The notes under the pieces are model-generated. The model was not told the origin of the DNA, ran no database searches, and saw nothing but the letters and a program-made list of their open reading frames with translations. A DNA stretch of 34,143 nt from contig JAUHXT010000016.1 of assembly GCA_030426925.1 (NCBI GenBank), positions 1 through 34,143 on the forward strand, read 5' to 3'. The stretch is from Alphaproteobacteria bacterium (GTDB taxonomy: Bacteria > Pseudomonadota > Alphaproteobacteria > Micavibrionales > Micavibrionaceae). The position numbers were made by a program, and so were the translations under genes. Below, piece after piece: positions 16,716 to 24,651 of this stretch (position 1 is its first letter; each line of letters begins with the position of its first letter).

Positions 16716-17039
16716 ATGAGCAATCACTATGTTTATATCATGGCCAGCAAAAGAAACGGTACGCTATATACCGGCGTTACAACGGATTTGGTAAGGCGGG
16801 TATGGGAGCACAAAAATAAGGCGATCCCGGGTTTTACAGCCAAGTACAATATTCATATGCTCGTCCATTACGAACATTTTGAGGATTATATGATGGCCGC
16901 GCATCGTGAAAAATGCATAAAGGAATGGAAAAGAATCTGGAAACTGGAATTGATAGAAAAGAATAATCCGGATTGGAATGATTTATATTCAGAACTAACA
17001 GAAGGACTGGATTCCGGCTTCCGCCGGAATGCTGAATAA
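16716..17039 (+). CDS. GIY-YIG nuclease domain protein
   Basis: A 107-residue single-domain protein of the UvrC-type GIY-YIG family (YhbQ-like). The two signature strands appear as YVYIMASKRNGTLYTGVTT (Y5-to-V22 region), with R27-R28 and H32-K33 following on the helix, then YNIHMLVHYE, and a catalytic-type Glu in AAHREKCIKEWKR. The end ELIEKNNPDWNDLY is standard for the family. The final ten residues are encoded by the right flanking palindrome, so the repeat is part of the gene. Flanking inverted palindromes and interruption of the grxC-nitrilase pair suggest an inserted, possibly mobile gene. Confidence 0.9.
   Translation: MSNHYVYIMASKRNGTLYTGVTTDLVRRVWEHKNKAIPGFTAKYNIHMLVHYEHFEDYMMAAHREKCIKEWKRIWKLELIEKNNPDWNDLYSELTEGLDSGFRRNAE
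17007..17032. repeat. Right palindrome flanking the GIY-YIG gene
   Basis: CTGG, then an 8-bp perfect stem ATTCCGGC / GCCGGAAT (17011-17018 with 17023-17030) with a 4-base loop, then GC. It is the inverted counterpart of the copy at 16681-16706 (22 of 26 bases match after reverse complementing). It encodes the C-terminus of the GIY-YIG protein and ends 9 bases before the next start codon. Confidence 0.85.
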
Positions 17040-17041
17040 GG

Positions 17042-17860
17042 ATGAGCAAAATCATGAAAGTGGCCTGCGTGCAGATGACAAGCGGACCGGACATAGAAGA
17101 AAACCTGAAACAGGCCGAAGCCTTCATCCGCGAAGCGGCATCAAAGGGCGCGACCTTTATCAGCACACCTGAAAATACCGATTTCCTGCGCGAGACTTTG
17201 CGCAAATCGCTGGAAACGTCCTTACCCGAGGACGAGCATCCCGGCGTTCCGTTCTTTAGTGATCTGGCCAAGGAACTGGGCATATGGCTGCTTATTGGTT
17301 CAATGAAGGTAAGGTTAGAGCGCAAGATGGCCAACCGGTCCTTTATGTTTGCACCGGACGGCGAGATCGCTGCCCGTTTCGATAAAATCCATTTGTTTGA
17401 CGTGGACCTGCCGACGGGCGAGCGTCACCGCGAAAGCAGTGAGGTAGAAGGCGGCAAGGAAGCTGTGCTGGTTGATATGGACGGCACGAAAGTGGGGCTT
17501 AGCATTTGCTACGACCTGCGCTTTTCTTATTTGTACCGCGATATGGCCAAGCGGGGCGCGCAGATTTTAACAATACCTGCGGCCTTTACCGTTCCAACGG
17601 GGGAAGCGCACTGGAATGTGCTGCAACGGGCGCGTGCGATAGAAACCGGATGCTTCGTGGTATCGGCCGCGCAGGTAGGTGAACATGAAGGTGGGCGCAA
17701 AACCTACGGCCATTCCATTATCGTTGGCCCGTGGGGAGAGGTGATCGCGCAGGCGGGCAAAGAACCCGGCATTATCACAGCAGACCTGGACTTATCCCTT
17801 GTGGAGCGCGCCAGAAGCGCCATTCCGGCCTTGCAACACGACCGCGAGTATGCTTTCTAA
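17042..17860 (+). CDS. Carbon-nitrogen hydrolase, Nit1-like (deaminated glutathione amidase type)
   Basis: Nitrilase-superfamily amidase with the Glu-Lys-Cys triad at E44 (STPENT), K115 (FDKIHLFD) and C156 (ICYDLRF). The IHLFDVD and YDLRF surroundings are those of Nit1/NitFhit-type enzymes, which hydrolyse deaminated glutathione; this specificity is inferred. Length of 272 residues is normal. The ATG at 17042 has AAGG immediately against it; ATG at 17054 (MKVACVQM) has AAGGATGAG at a better distance and may be the true start. The upstream edge is 9 bases from a palindromic repeat. The HerA-like gene follows 5 bases later. Confidence 0.92.
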   Translation: MSKIMKVACVQMTSGPDIEENLKQAEAFIREAASKGATFISTPENTDFLRETLRKSLETSLPEDEHPGVPFFSDLAKELGIWLLIGSMKVRLERKMANRSFMFAPDGEIAARFDKIHLFDVDLPTGERHRESSEVEGGKEAVLVDMDGTKVGLSICYDLRFSYLYRDMAKRGAQILTIPAAFTVPTGEAHWNVLQRARAIETGCFVVSAAQVGEHEGGRKTYGHSIIVGPWGEVIAQAGKEPGIITADLDLSLVERARSAIPALQHDREYAF

Positions 17861-17865
17861 AGTGT

Positions 17866-19422
17866 ATGAGCGATACAAAAGAAGCCATCTATATCGGATC
17901 TGAAACCGATAATTCCGAAAACAAGATTTACTTTCCGCTGAAATGGGGAAACCGCCATGGCCTGATCGCCGGGGCAACGGGAACCGGGAAAACCGTGACC
18001 CTGCAAAACCTGGCCGAAGGGTTTAGCCGTGCGGGCGTACCCGTCTTTATGGCGGACGTGAAAGGCGATTTATCCGGTCTGTGCGAAACGTCTGAAATGC
18101 AGGACTTTCTGGTAAAACGTGCCGAAACGATTGGCCTATCACCTTACAATGGTGAAAAGTTCCCGGTCACCTTCTGGGATGTGTACGGGGAGCAGGGGCA
18201 TCCCGTGCGCACGACGATTTCAGAAATAGGCCCGATCCTGCTGGCGCGTATGCTGGAATTGAATGACACGCAGGAAGGTGTTCTGAATATCGCCTTCCGC
18301 ATCGCTGATGATGAAGGCATGTTGCTGCTTGATCTCAAGGACTTACGCGCACTTCTTATAAATTTAGGTGAGCGCGCGACGGAAATATCCAAAACCTATG
18401 GGAATGTCTCCACCGCTTCGATCGGTACGATCCAGCGTTCGCTGCTGCGTCTGGAGGATCAGGGGGCTGACAAGTTTTTTGGCGAACCTGCGCTCGACCT
18501 GCGCGATTTCTTCCGCACAGACTTCGATGGGCGCGGCGCGGTCAATATTCTGGCGGCGGACAAGCTGATGAATTCCCCGCGCCTTTACGCGACCTTCCTG
18601 TTATGGCTGCTCTCCGAATTGTTTGAGGAACTGCCGGAACAGGGCGATTCCGACAAACCGCGCCTCGTGTTCTTTTTTGACGAAGCGCATTTGCTGTTCA
18701 ACGATGCGCCCAAACCATTGCTGGAAAAGGTGGAGCAGGTGGTGCGCCTGATCCGCTCCAAAGGTGTCGGCGTATTCTTTATCACCCAGAACCCGCAGGA
18801 CATCCCCGAAAGTGTTCTGGGTCAGCTTGGAAACAGGGTACAACACGCGCTGCGCGCCTTTACCCCGCAACAGCAGAAATTCATCAAGGTTGCCGCGACA
18901 ACATACCGTGAAAACCCGAAATTCAAGGTGGAGGAAGTGATCTCCAATCTGGGTGTCGGCGAAGCGCTGGTATCCACGCTGGAAGGCAAGGGCAATCCGT
19001 CGATGGTCGAACGCACGCTGGTGCGTCCTCCTTGCGCGAAATTGGGGCCGGCCGCTCCGGCCGCGAAACAGGCCGCGATGGCGGGCGACGGTGTCGGCGT
19101 CAAATACGATACAACGCAGGACCGCGAAAGCGCCTATGAAATCCTGCAAAAGAAAATGAAAGAAGCCGAAGCGCAGGAAGCAAAGGCAGAAGAAGAAAAG
19201 CCGAAAAAGCGGTCTTCAAACCGTCAGTCGATTGGTGAGGCTGCAGCCAAGTCCGCTGTTCGTGCAATCGCCAGTTCATTGGCCAGACGGTTGGTCACTT
19301 TCGCGACATCGCGGCGCGGACAGCAGTTTTTCCTCAGCAGCGCCCGCAGCATCCTGGGCAATGCCAGGAAGTCCACGCGGTACGCCAGCGCTGAAAACAC
19401 TAAATCTAAGAAAACAGCTTAG
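17866..19422 (+). CDS. HerA-like ATPase, DUF853 family
   Basis: RecA-fold P-loop ATPase of the HerA/FtsK superfamily (DUF853, helicase HerA-like C-terminal type), 518 residues. Walker A is G36-ATGTGKT43, Walker B is [12 protein letters not shown], and an arginine-rich [21 protein letters not shown] motif follows. The segment after about 420 is charged and low in complexity ([19 protein letters not shown]), ending in a basic Ala/Ser/Arg region. Start at ATG 17866 places [17 protein letters not shown] correctly before Walker A. Bacterial function is unclear. Its stop overlaps that of the convergent XRE gene by 4 bases. Confidence 0.9.
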   Translation: MSDTKEAIYIGSETDNSENKIYFPLKWGNRHGLIAGATGTGKTVTLQNLAEGFSRAGVPVFMADVKGDLSGLCETSEMQDFLVKRAETIGLSPYNGEKFPVTFWDVYGEQGHPVRTTISEIGPILLARMLELNDTQEGVLNIAFRIADDEGMLLLDLKDLRALLINLGERATEISKTYGNVSTASIGTIQRSLLRLEDQGADKFFGEPALDLRDFFRTDFDGRGAVNILAADKLMNSPRLYATFLLWLLSELFEELPEQGDSDKPRLVFFFDEAHLLFNDAPKPLLEKVEQVVRLIRSKGVGVFFITQNPQDIPESVLGQLGNRVQHALRAFTPQQQKFIKVAATTYRENPKFKVEEVISNLGVGEALVSTLEGKGNPSMVERTLVRPPCAKLGPAAPAAKQAAMAGDGVGVKYDTTQDRESAYEILQKKMKEAEAQEAKAEEEKPKKRSSNRQSIGEAAAKSAVRAIASSLARRLVTFATSRRGQQFFLSSARSILGNARKSTRYASAENTKSKKTA

Positions 19423-19727
19423 GCAATTGCCTCAAGCGAGACATTCAAAGCATCTGCAATGGCTTTCAGCGCGCGGATAGAGCCGTCTTTACGGCCTGTT
19501 TCAATCTCGGTGATATAGGGGCGGGAAATACCGGAGGCCTCCGCCAGATCGCCCTGCGTCATTCCGCGGTATTTGCGCAAAACCTTGATCGGGTGCTTTT
19601 GCCCCAGCGCAAGTTCCTCGCGCACATCATCGGGCAGGTCGTTCGCATGGCTCTGCAGCTCCGTAAACTCGTGCACAGGGACGAGGAAATGCGGCTTTCC
19701 CGAAATATGGATGATGTCATAGGCCAT
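19419..19727 (-). CDS. XRE-family transcriptional regulator
   Basis: A 102-residue DNA-binding protein. Residues about 49-102 form a Cro/C1-type helix-turn-helix ([21 protein letters not shown] followed by [16 protein letters not shown]). The first 48 residues ([21 protein letters not shown]) resemble the N-terminal part of RelB/Phd-style antitoxins with a fused HTH, but no adjacent toxin is seen, so an orphan regulator is more likely. AAAGGA lies 9 bases before the ATG. It ends tail-to-tail with the HerA-like gene. Confidence 0.88.
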   Translation of the reverse strand: MAYDIIHISGKPHFLVPVHEFTELQSHANDLPDDVREELALGQKHPIKVLRKYRGMTQGDLAEASGISRPYITEIETGRKDGSIRALKAIADALNVSLEAIA

Positions 19728-19755
19728 GGCTGAATGTTCCTTTCAGCGACATTCT

Positions 19756-19841
19756 ACCACAGAGTGCACGGAGTGAAAGAGGGAGTGCACGGAGTTTTTT
19801 ATACCTCTGTGAACTCTTTTTAATTCTGTGTTCTCTGTGAT
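19756..19841. repeat. Palindromic CACAGAG-type repeat, copy 2
   Basis: The left end ACCACAGAGTGCACGGAG repeats once more (GAGTGCACGGAG), and the right half carries the inverse units CTCTGTGAACTC and GTGTTCTCTGTGATT. It resembles the copy at 16309-16394 in unit sequence, length and symmetry. It fills the gap between the XRE gene and the end of the LpxR-like gene. Confidence 0.75.
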
Positions 19842-20906
19842 TCAGAAACGAGTTGTAAGGGTTAGGGAGCCAAACAGGCTGTCATTTTCCTGCCCGTCAA
19901 ATTCCTTCGTCCGGCCTGTGAGCGTATAGGACAGGCGGTAATCGCCGAGCGTCAGCGCCGCGCCGACATTGGCATCACCTACCAGATATTTTTTATCGAC
20001 GCTGTGGCTGTCGGTAAATGTATTCCCGTCCAGGAAGATATTGCGGGCGACTGCGCGCCCATCGACGCCGGCAAAAAGGTACCAGCTCCACCCCTGGTCC
20101 GGTGTTTCAAAATATCCCGTGCCCGGCCCGGCAGGCGCAACGCGCGGCGGCGTATCTTGCAGCACGCCTTGATAGGGACCAAAGGTAAAGTTCACGCCCG
20201 TTCCGGCATAGGTGTAAATATTGCCAAGCGATACATTCACATTCGGTTCGACCGCAACCCGGTAATCTCCCATCGTATGGGCCAGCGCGGCCGGCCAGCG
20301 CCGCCGCCACGACACGATCACACCGGGTTCGAAATCCAGTTGGTTGTCCCACCCCGACGGGTCGCGCGTATCAATCGCATCATGTACAAATTCCTGCACG
20401 GGTTCCGCCATTGCTTCCGGCCCGACAATGCCCAGCGTTAAATCCAGTTCATCCAGATGGTTATCCGTTGCTGTTAACAATCCGATTGAGCCATATAACC
20501 ATCCGGCATAGGGACGGTCATCAGGTTGTAAATTCCGCACTGTGATATCTTCCGGCGTGTACATGTTCTGGCCAAATGTGAAAACCGTGCTGGTCGTCGG
20601 ATTGATGTCAAAGGTCGGGACATAATCAGCCAGCGTATCCATACCCGCCGGAACGCGGGTGGAAGCGTTGAACCATGTCAGCCGCACGCCGTTGGTATAG
20701 GCCTGATCCGTCCCGCCGCCAATGGAATCGTTTTCGAACGAGAAGCTGAGATAATTGACGTTCTTGTTGTCAAAATCTTGCTTTTCTTCATTAAATTTCT
20801 TGGTAAGCTTTGTTTGCGTGTTCGGTTCCGGCGGAATCGGGGCGTCCTGCGCAAATGTGCAAGGCGCAGAAAAAAGAATTACAATAAAAAGTATTCTCGC
20901 AAACAT
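19842..20906 (-). CDS. Lipid A deacylase LpxR family protein (DUF2219)
   Basis: Outer-membrane beta-barrel enzyme of the LpxR family, which removes the 3'-linked acyloxyacyl chain from lipid A. The 354-residue precursor has a signal peptide (about 1-19, ending TFAQ), the N-terminal strand FSFENDSIGG followed by TDQAYTNGVRLTWF, the DRPYAGWLYGSIGL block and a final aromatic barrel strand ending TTRF. The N-D pair in FENDS corresponds to the conserved catalytic pair of LpxR. It could alter the cell's own lipid A. It is divergent from the carboxylesterase gene, only 42 bases away. Confidence 0.9.
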   Translation of the reverse strand: MFARILFIVILFSAPCTFAQDAPIPPEPNTQTKLTKKFNEEKQDFDNKNVNYLSFSFENDSIGGGTDQAYTNGVRLTWFNASTRVPAGMDTLADYVPTFDINPTTSTVFTFGQNMYTPEDITVRNLQPDDRPYAGWLYGSIGLLTATDNHLDELDLTLGIVGPEAMAEPVQEFVHDAIDTRDPSGWDNQLDFEPGVIVSWRRRWPAALAHTMGDYRVAVEPNVNVSLGNIYTYAGTGVNFTFGPYQGVLQDTPPRVAPAGPGTGYFETPDQGWSWYLFAGVDGRAVARNIFLDGNTFTDSHSVDKKYLVGDANVGAALTLGDYRLSYTLTGRTKEFDGQENDSLFGSLTLTTRF

Positions 20907-20948
20907 CCGTGCTTATATAGAGCGTTCATCAAGAGGGATAAAGACAAA

Positions 20949-21611
20949 ATGACCGAATTAGCGACACAGATTTACGAACCAACCCCCGGAATGGAGCCAA
21001 AACAGCTGGTTTTCATGTTTCACGGGCTGGGGGCTAATAGCAACGATATGATGGGTCTGGCTCCGGAACTGGCCAAAAAGCTCCCCAATGCGATTTTTAT
21101 TGCCCCTGACGCACCTTTTGAATGTGATATGGCCGAAGGCATGAAGAACTCCTACCAGTGGTTTTCCATGAAAAGCCGTGACAAAGCGGACTGGGTAAAG
21201 GGAGCGGAGGAAGCGCACAAAATCCTGAACGCATTTATTGATGAAAAACTCGAAGAATATGATCTGACTGACCGCTATTGCGCGATGGTCGGTTTTTCCC
21301 AGGGCACGATGATGGCTTTATACACCGGCCCGCGCCGGCAAAAGGTGATGTCCGGTATTCTCGGCTATTCCGGTGCCCTGATCGGGGAAGAGGAGTTCAG
21401 CGGCGACAATTACCGCCGTCCCGCCGTGCATCTATACCACGGTGAAATGGATATGGTTGTCGCAGTAGATGAGTATAAAGACGCATCAGACAAGCTGGAA
21501 AAACTTGGCTTTCATGTGACGGGTGAAACCTCACCGTTCCTCGATCATTCCATTGACGAGAAGGGAATTGAGAGCGGTGCGAAGTTTCTGGAAGACGTTT
21601 TCTCATTCTAA
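20949..21611 (+). CDS. Carboxylesterase / phospholipase family alpha/beta hydrolase
   Basis: A 220-residue serine hydrolase of the acyl-protein thioesterase/YpfH type. It shows the oxyanion segment FMFHGLGANSND, the nucleophile elbow G-F-S117-Q-G, an acidic residue in YHGEMDMVV and the histidine in FLDHSI. The start at ATG 20949 is chosen because AGAGGGA precedes it and HGLG is then at the normal distance; the frame is open further upstream into the divergent gene. Substrate is unknown; short-chain or phospholipid esters are typical. No signal peptide is seen. Confidence 0.9.
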   Translation: MTELATQIYEPTPGMEPKQLVFMFHGLGANSNDMMGLAPELAKKLPNAIFIAPDAPFECDMAEGMKNSYQWFSMKSRDKADWVKGAEEAHKILNAFIDEKLEEYDLTDRYCAMVGFSQGTMMALYTGPRRQKVMSGILGYSGALIGEEEFSGDNYRRPAVHLYHGEMDMVVAVDEYKDASDKLEKLGFHVTGETSPFLDHSIDEKGIESGAKFLEDVFSF

Positions 21612-21819
21612 CGCAGTTTGCCAATCTGGATGAAATTCGGTCCGAAGCGGAATTTTCAATTTTGAAACAATTTGTAATAATTATGTGAAATTGTTGCGCC
21701 GCATTCAAAGCGGTAGCAGCAAATTTTCATTTATTGTGCGCATGCGGTAAGTACTTGCACATAATAATTATTTTATGAAAAATTATGTCACGGTGGAAAA
21801 GTCTGTGCACATGCAGCAT

Positions 21820-21854
21820 AAAACCCTTGGAAACCCTTTGTTTCCGGGGTTTTT
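21820..21854 (+). terminator. Terminator-like hairpin upstream of the HNH gene
   Basis: AAAACCC pairs with GGGGTTTT and GGAAA with TTTCC, interrupted by a 2-base bulge, followed by a T-run. It may terminate the carboxylesterase transcript, although it is about 210 bases past that gene. Confidence 0.5.
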
Positions 21855-21855
21855 A

Positions 21856-21864
21856 TGGTATAAT
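21856..21864 (+). promoter_or_regulatory. Extended -10 promoter candidate for the HNH gene
   Basis: TGG-TATAAT is a perfect extended -10 element. A weak TTGTTT lies 15 bases further upstream, overlapping the hairpin. Predicted transcription start is about 115 bases before the ATG at 21988. Confidence 0.5.
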
Positions 21865-21987
21865 GAAGTTATCAACAGCGGGATCTTTGCATTCCCTATC
21901 CTAAGATCCCCGGGGCCATTCAGGCCTATTGATACGGTATGAATCGTTTGATGATTGCCCGGAGGAAAAAGGAAGGAGCATGAAAGT

Positions 21988-22557
21988 ATGGACGTATCGA
22001 CCCCGTTAGAGAAGTGCCCGGCATTAGTCCTGAATGCGGACTACAGGCCATTGAGTTATTTTCCATTATCGCTGTGGTCTTGGCAGGAAGCTGTTAAGGC
22101 CATTTTTCGTGAATCTGTGACTGTTGTGTCAGAGTATGACCGTATCGTGCGCTCGCCCGGCATTGAAATGAAGCTGCCGAGTGTGATTGCGCTCAACGAC
22201 TATGTAGTGACGGCGCGCCGTCCCGCGTTTACCAGGTTTAATGTGTTTTTGCGCGATAACTGGAACTGCCAGTATTGCGGCGACAAGTATAAGACAAATG
22301 ATTTGACCTTTGACCATGTGATACCGAAATCCCGCGGTGGCCGATCCACCTGGGACAATATCGTCACATCGTGTCAGGTCTGTAACACCAAGAAGGGCGC
22401 TAAAATGCCCCATGAGTGCGATATGTACCCCCTGCAGGAACCAAGACAACCAACGATCTTTGAACTGCAGGACCAGGGAAAGAGTTTCCCTCCTAACTTT
22501 CTGCATGAAAGCTGGGGGGATTTCCTCTACTGGGATACCGAACTGGAATCCGGCTAA
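21988..22557 (+). CDS. HNH endonuclease family protein
   Basis: A 189-residue protein with a zinc-bound HNH fold: C94-QY-C97, the core D109-H110-VIPKSRGG, N124, and the second knuckle C129-QV-C132-NTKK. The N-terminal part (PALVLNADYRPLSYFPLSLWSWQEAVKAIF) is the standard leading segment of the widespread chromosomal HNH family rather than of phage HNH proteins. The ATG at 21988 has AAGGAGC 9 bases upstream. The role is unknown; these proteins are common and conserved in alphaproteobacteria. Confidence 0.92.
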   Translation: MDVSTPLEKCPALVLNADYRPLSYFPLSLWSWQEAVKAIFRESVTVVSEYDRIVRSPGIEMKLPSVIALNDYVVTARRPAFTRFNVFLRDNWNCQYCGDKYKTNDLTFDHVIPKSRGGRSTWDNIVTSCQVCNTKKGAKMPHECDMYPLQEPRQPTIFELQDQGKSFPPNFLHESWGDFLYWDTELESG

Positions 22558-22629
22558 TTGTTGCCGGGATAAAGTTCACGAAAGGTACCCGGAAGAGGAC
22601 CGAACAACGTTAAACGAAAGGAGGTTGCG

Positions 22630-22983
22630 ATGTTTGGGAAAATATTAGACGTAGGTCACGTGCGATCAACAACGGGAGCCATTTGGTTCTATCTGTTGTC
22701 CTTAACGGTACTGGTGGGTGTTTCCACTACACTGGTGCACTTTTTAGGACTGGCAGGCGTTGTAGACGGTGTAGGAAGCTTCTTTGATGGAGGCGAAATC
22801 CATACACTTATCGGCACAGCCTTTGTAATCCTTGTATCAGGAATGATCCTGTCAGCAAGAGGCATGACAAATGACCTCTACGGCGTAATTCTCGCCGTGC
22901 TCGGCATATACATTTCCTATACAACAGGCGTGATGTTAGGGCTTATCCCGATCGCTCTGCTCACAACTGTAAAAGGCAAGTAG
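22630..22983 (+). CDS. Hypothetical membrane protein, 117 aa
   Basis: A strong AAAGGAGG ribosome-binding site precedes the ATG. The protein has three or four hydrophobic segments (about 16-42, 58-76, 82-101 and up to 112) with Gly-rich turns and is probably in the inner membrane. I recognise no family. A clear terminator follows 28 bases after the stop, so it ends a transcript, perhaps shared with the HNH gene 72 bases upstream. Confidence 0.75.
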   Translation: MFGKILDVGHVRSTTGAIWFYLLSLTVLVGVSTTLVHFLGLAGVVDGVGSFFDGGEIHTLIGTAFVILVSGMILSARGMTNDLYGVILAVLGIYISYTTGVMLGLIPIALLTTVKGK

Positions 22984-23011
22984 TAGGCTTAGCCTTTTAA
23001 ATAACTGAATT

Positions 23012-23041
23012 ACCGGGCGGAGCATATCTGCCCGGTTTTTC
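23012..23041 (+). terminator. Intrinsic terminator
   Basis: ACCGGGC and GCCCGGT form a perfect 7-bp stem with an 11-base loop, followed by a T-run. It ends the transcript of the 117-residue membrane protein. Confidence 0.85.
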
Positions 23042-23066
23042 TATGCAAAAAAAACCTTCAAAACCG

Positions 23067-23095
23067 TTGACTTCCGTGGCTTTGCGCTTTAGTGA
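23067..23095 (+). promoter_or_regulatory. Candidate promoter for the 40-aa membrane protein
   Basis: TTGACT-N17-TAGTGA. The -35 box is strong and the spacing ideal, while the -10 is weak. It lies just after a terminator and about 37 bases before the small gene. Confidence 0.4.
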
Positions 23096-23131
23096 TATGG
23101 ACATAATCACTTATTTGAAGGGCGCACGCAC

Positions 23132-23254
23132 ATGTTTGACGATTTACTAAATTTTGGAAAAAAACGGACACTGAAACAATCCGTCGGATTTTACCTGTTT
23201 TATTTCTTCCTGTTTATGGGAGTGATCGGCTTTGCCGAAATGGCCGGGCTTTAG
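23132..23254 (+). CDS. Small single-span membrane protein, 40 aa
   Basis: A short open frame with GAAGGG 9 bases before its ATG and a promoter candidate upstream. The protein starts with a polar, basic segment (MFDDLLNFGKKRTLKQS) and continues into one aromatic-rich hydrophobic helix (FYLFYFFLFMGVIGF). Its TAG overlaps the dsbB stop by 4 bases, the same tail-to-tail arrangement used by several certain genes in this window, which supports its reality. No family is recognised. Confidence 0.55.
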   Translation: MFDDLLNFGKKRTLKQSVGFYLFYFFLFMGVIGFAEMAGL

Positions 23255-23766
23255 GATTTTTTCCAGAGCAGGCGCATGGATGCATACGCGATAACTGCCA
23301 AACCAAAACAGAAAATCACATTATAATTCGCCATGGACAGGCCAAGGATAGGGTCAGCCCATGGAATTTCGTCACAGCGGACAATTGGCGCAGCCGCGAT
23401 AGAACCCAGGATATCGTTGGGGTCCAGTTCCGGCACATTGCACCCTTCCAGAAAGCTTTTCCACCATAGCCGCTCTACACCGGTGTGATAGAACGCGATG
23501 GCGCTGTTAATCAGAAAACTTGTCCCGATAAAGAACATGCGAATGGCCGTAGCCTTGGATGACTTGTTTGCATGAAACAACCCCAGAAGACCGAACGCAA
23601 TCACAAACCCGTAAGGGTAGCGCTGAATGACGCAAAGGTTACAGGGCGCCAGGTCGAACACATATTGGGCGATGAGCGCCATGCCCAGCGCCGATGCGGC
23701 GATAAACGCCATCCCGCCGGTCATCAGTTTTTCGTTGGTGAGATAAGGGGTAAGCTTCGTAATCAT
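23251..23766 (-). CDS. dsbB: Disulfide bond formation protein B
   Basis: Inner-membrane quinone reductase that reoxidises DsbA. It has four hydrophobic helices and two periplasmic cysteine pairs: C42-NL-C45 in the first loop and C109 / C131 in the second (FLEGCNVPE, VRCDEIPW). The 171-residue length is normal. The four cysteines needed for the DsbB reaction are present. The start overlaps the exoD stop by 4 bases, so it is the second gene of a minus-strand pair. Confidence 0.9.
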   Translation of the reverse strand: MITKLTPYLTNEKLMTGGMAFIAASALGMALIAQYVFDLAPCNLCVIQRYPYGFVIAFGLLGLFHANKSSKATAIRMFFIGTSFLINSAIAFYHTGVERLWWKSFLEGCNVPELDPNDILGSIAAAPIVRCDEIPWADPILGLSMANYNVIFCFGLAVIAYASMRLLWKKS

Positions 23767-24389
23767 AGGACAGACTTTATCATATTTTTGAAAATCTCAA
23801 GCCCTTCCGCCCCGAAATAAAGCGTAAAGCCCACAAGCGCGGACACCCACAGCAATCCTATGACCGCGCCGGCCAATACGGCCAGACCGTCGCGCATGAT
23901 AATCCCGATGGCCATCAGCGCGATGCCAAAGCTCGGCACGGTGTTGGTAAGTGGTACGGGCAGCAGGACCGACAGCGCCATGATAACCCCGCACAGGCCA
24001 ATGATATTCGATGCTGCCCCCTGCGTCATAAAGCCAAGGCGCGGGCGCACCAGGATTTCAAGCCGCTTCATCCACGGCATCGCCTTGTCAATCGTGCCGT
24101 TCAGCATGGCAGTCTTAAGGGATTTTGCCTTTACTTTGTCCGGGAACCAGATGGTGCGCCGCCCCATGGCCTGCTGCGCGCTCAGGAACAATAACGGCAA
24201 GGCAAGGACAGTCCCGTATCCCACGGCCGGCAGGGGCAGGGCGGCCGGTAAGGCAAACAGGAACAGGAAAAATCCGAACCCCCGTTCATGGAAACCTTCC
24301 AGTATCTGGCCGATTGTAACGGTTTCCGCGCCGGCAAAGGCGGATTTCAGGTCGGACAGCAGGGCGGATAAAGAACGGATTTCTGACAT
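23763..24389 (-). CDS. exoD: Exopolysaccharide synthesis ExoD family membrane protein
   Basis: A 208-residue ExoD-type protein with the family's opening [30 protein letters not shown] and the block [15 protein letters not shown], followed by several membrane segments. ExoD was named from Rhizobium exopolysaccharide mutants; its molecular function is unknown. ATG at 24389 is preferred over the GTG at 24431 because family members begin shortly before SLSALLSDL. Neither has a strong ribosome-binding site. The tRNA-Leu promoter overlaps its upstream region on the other strand. Confidence 0.88.
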   Translation of the reverse strand: MSEIRSLSALLSDLKSAFAGAETVTIGQILEGFHERGFGFFLFLFALPAALPLPAVGYGTVLALPLLFLSAQQAMGRRTIWFPDKVKAKSLKTAMLNGTIDKAMPWMKRLEILVRPRLGFMTQGAASNIIGLCGVIMALSVLLPVPLTNTVPSFGIALMAIGIIMRDGLAVLAGAVIGLLWVSALVGFTLYFGAEGLEIFKNMIKSVL

Positions 24390-24394
24390 ATCGG

Positions 24395-24423
24395 TTGACA
24401 GTTTTTGGTATAAAACGCTATGT
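24395..24423 (+). promoter_or_regulatory. Candidate promoter for tRNA-Leu
   Basis: TTGACA (perfect -35)-N17-CTATGT, predicting transcription start about 35-40 bases before the tRNA. Confidence 0.6.
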
Positions 24424-24466
24424 CTAGCCACTGTCTACTGCTCATGCAGCACTGTCAATAAGGATC

Positions 24467-24553
24467 GCGGGTGTGGTGAAATTGGTAGACGCGCCAGACT
24501 CAAAATCTGGTGTCCGCAAGGACGTGTCGGTTCAAGTCCGACCACCCGCACCA
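24467..24553 (+). tRNA. tRNA-Leu (CAA anticodon)
   Basis: The acceptor stem GCGGGTG pairs with CACCCGC, with discriminator A and an encoded CCA. The anticodon stem CCAGA/TCTGG encloses the loop CTCAAAA, giving anticodon CAA, which reads UUG. A long variable arm (GTCCGCAAGGAC region) marks it as a class II tRNA, and GGTTCAAGTC is the T-loop. Length is 87 bases including CCA. Preceded by a good promoter candidate. Confidence 0.97.
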
Positions 24554-24651
24554 TCTTCCCCCAACAATTTTGTATTTCCGTATATTTTTTTGCGAAGGGT
24601 TTTTCTTGCCTGCACGTATCTGTGTTGCATAAGAACATAAGGACGAACACC

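Larger units (their letters stand above)
21612..21987. other. A/T-rich intergenic region, 376 bases
   Basis: No gene seen. It holds a terminator-like hairpin (21820-21854), an extended -10 promoter candidate (21856-21864) and a strong ribosome-binding region just before the HNH gene. The first 200 bases are A/T-rich with short imperfect inverted repeats (for example CAATTT...AAATTG) to which I can attach no role. Confidence 0.6.

Noticed and set aside
14981-17032. CRISPR array
   Set aside because: Repeats are palindromic, in inverted pairs, and from several families; there is no regular repeat-spacer series and no cas gene.
17731-17865. Upstream extension of the HerA-like frame
   Set aside because: It overlaps the end of the nitrilase gene in another frame, and the residues are unlike the family.
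19419-19727. XRE gene as the antitoxin of a toxin-antitoxin pair
   Set aside because: No small toxin-like gene lies on either side; the neighbours are a HerA-like ATPase and a repeat.
23860-24651. Long plus-strand frame running through exoD and the tRNA into the His-rich protein
   Set aside because: It crosses the tRNA gene and is antisense to exoD; the real protein starts with a signal peptide at 24652.
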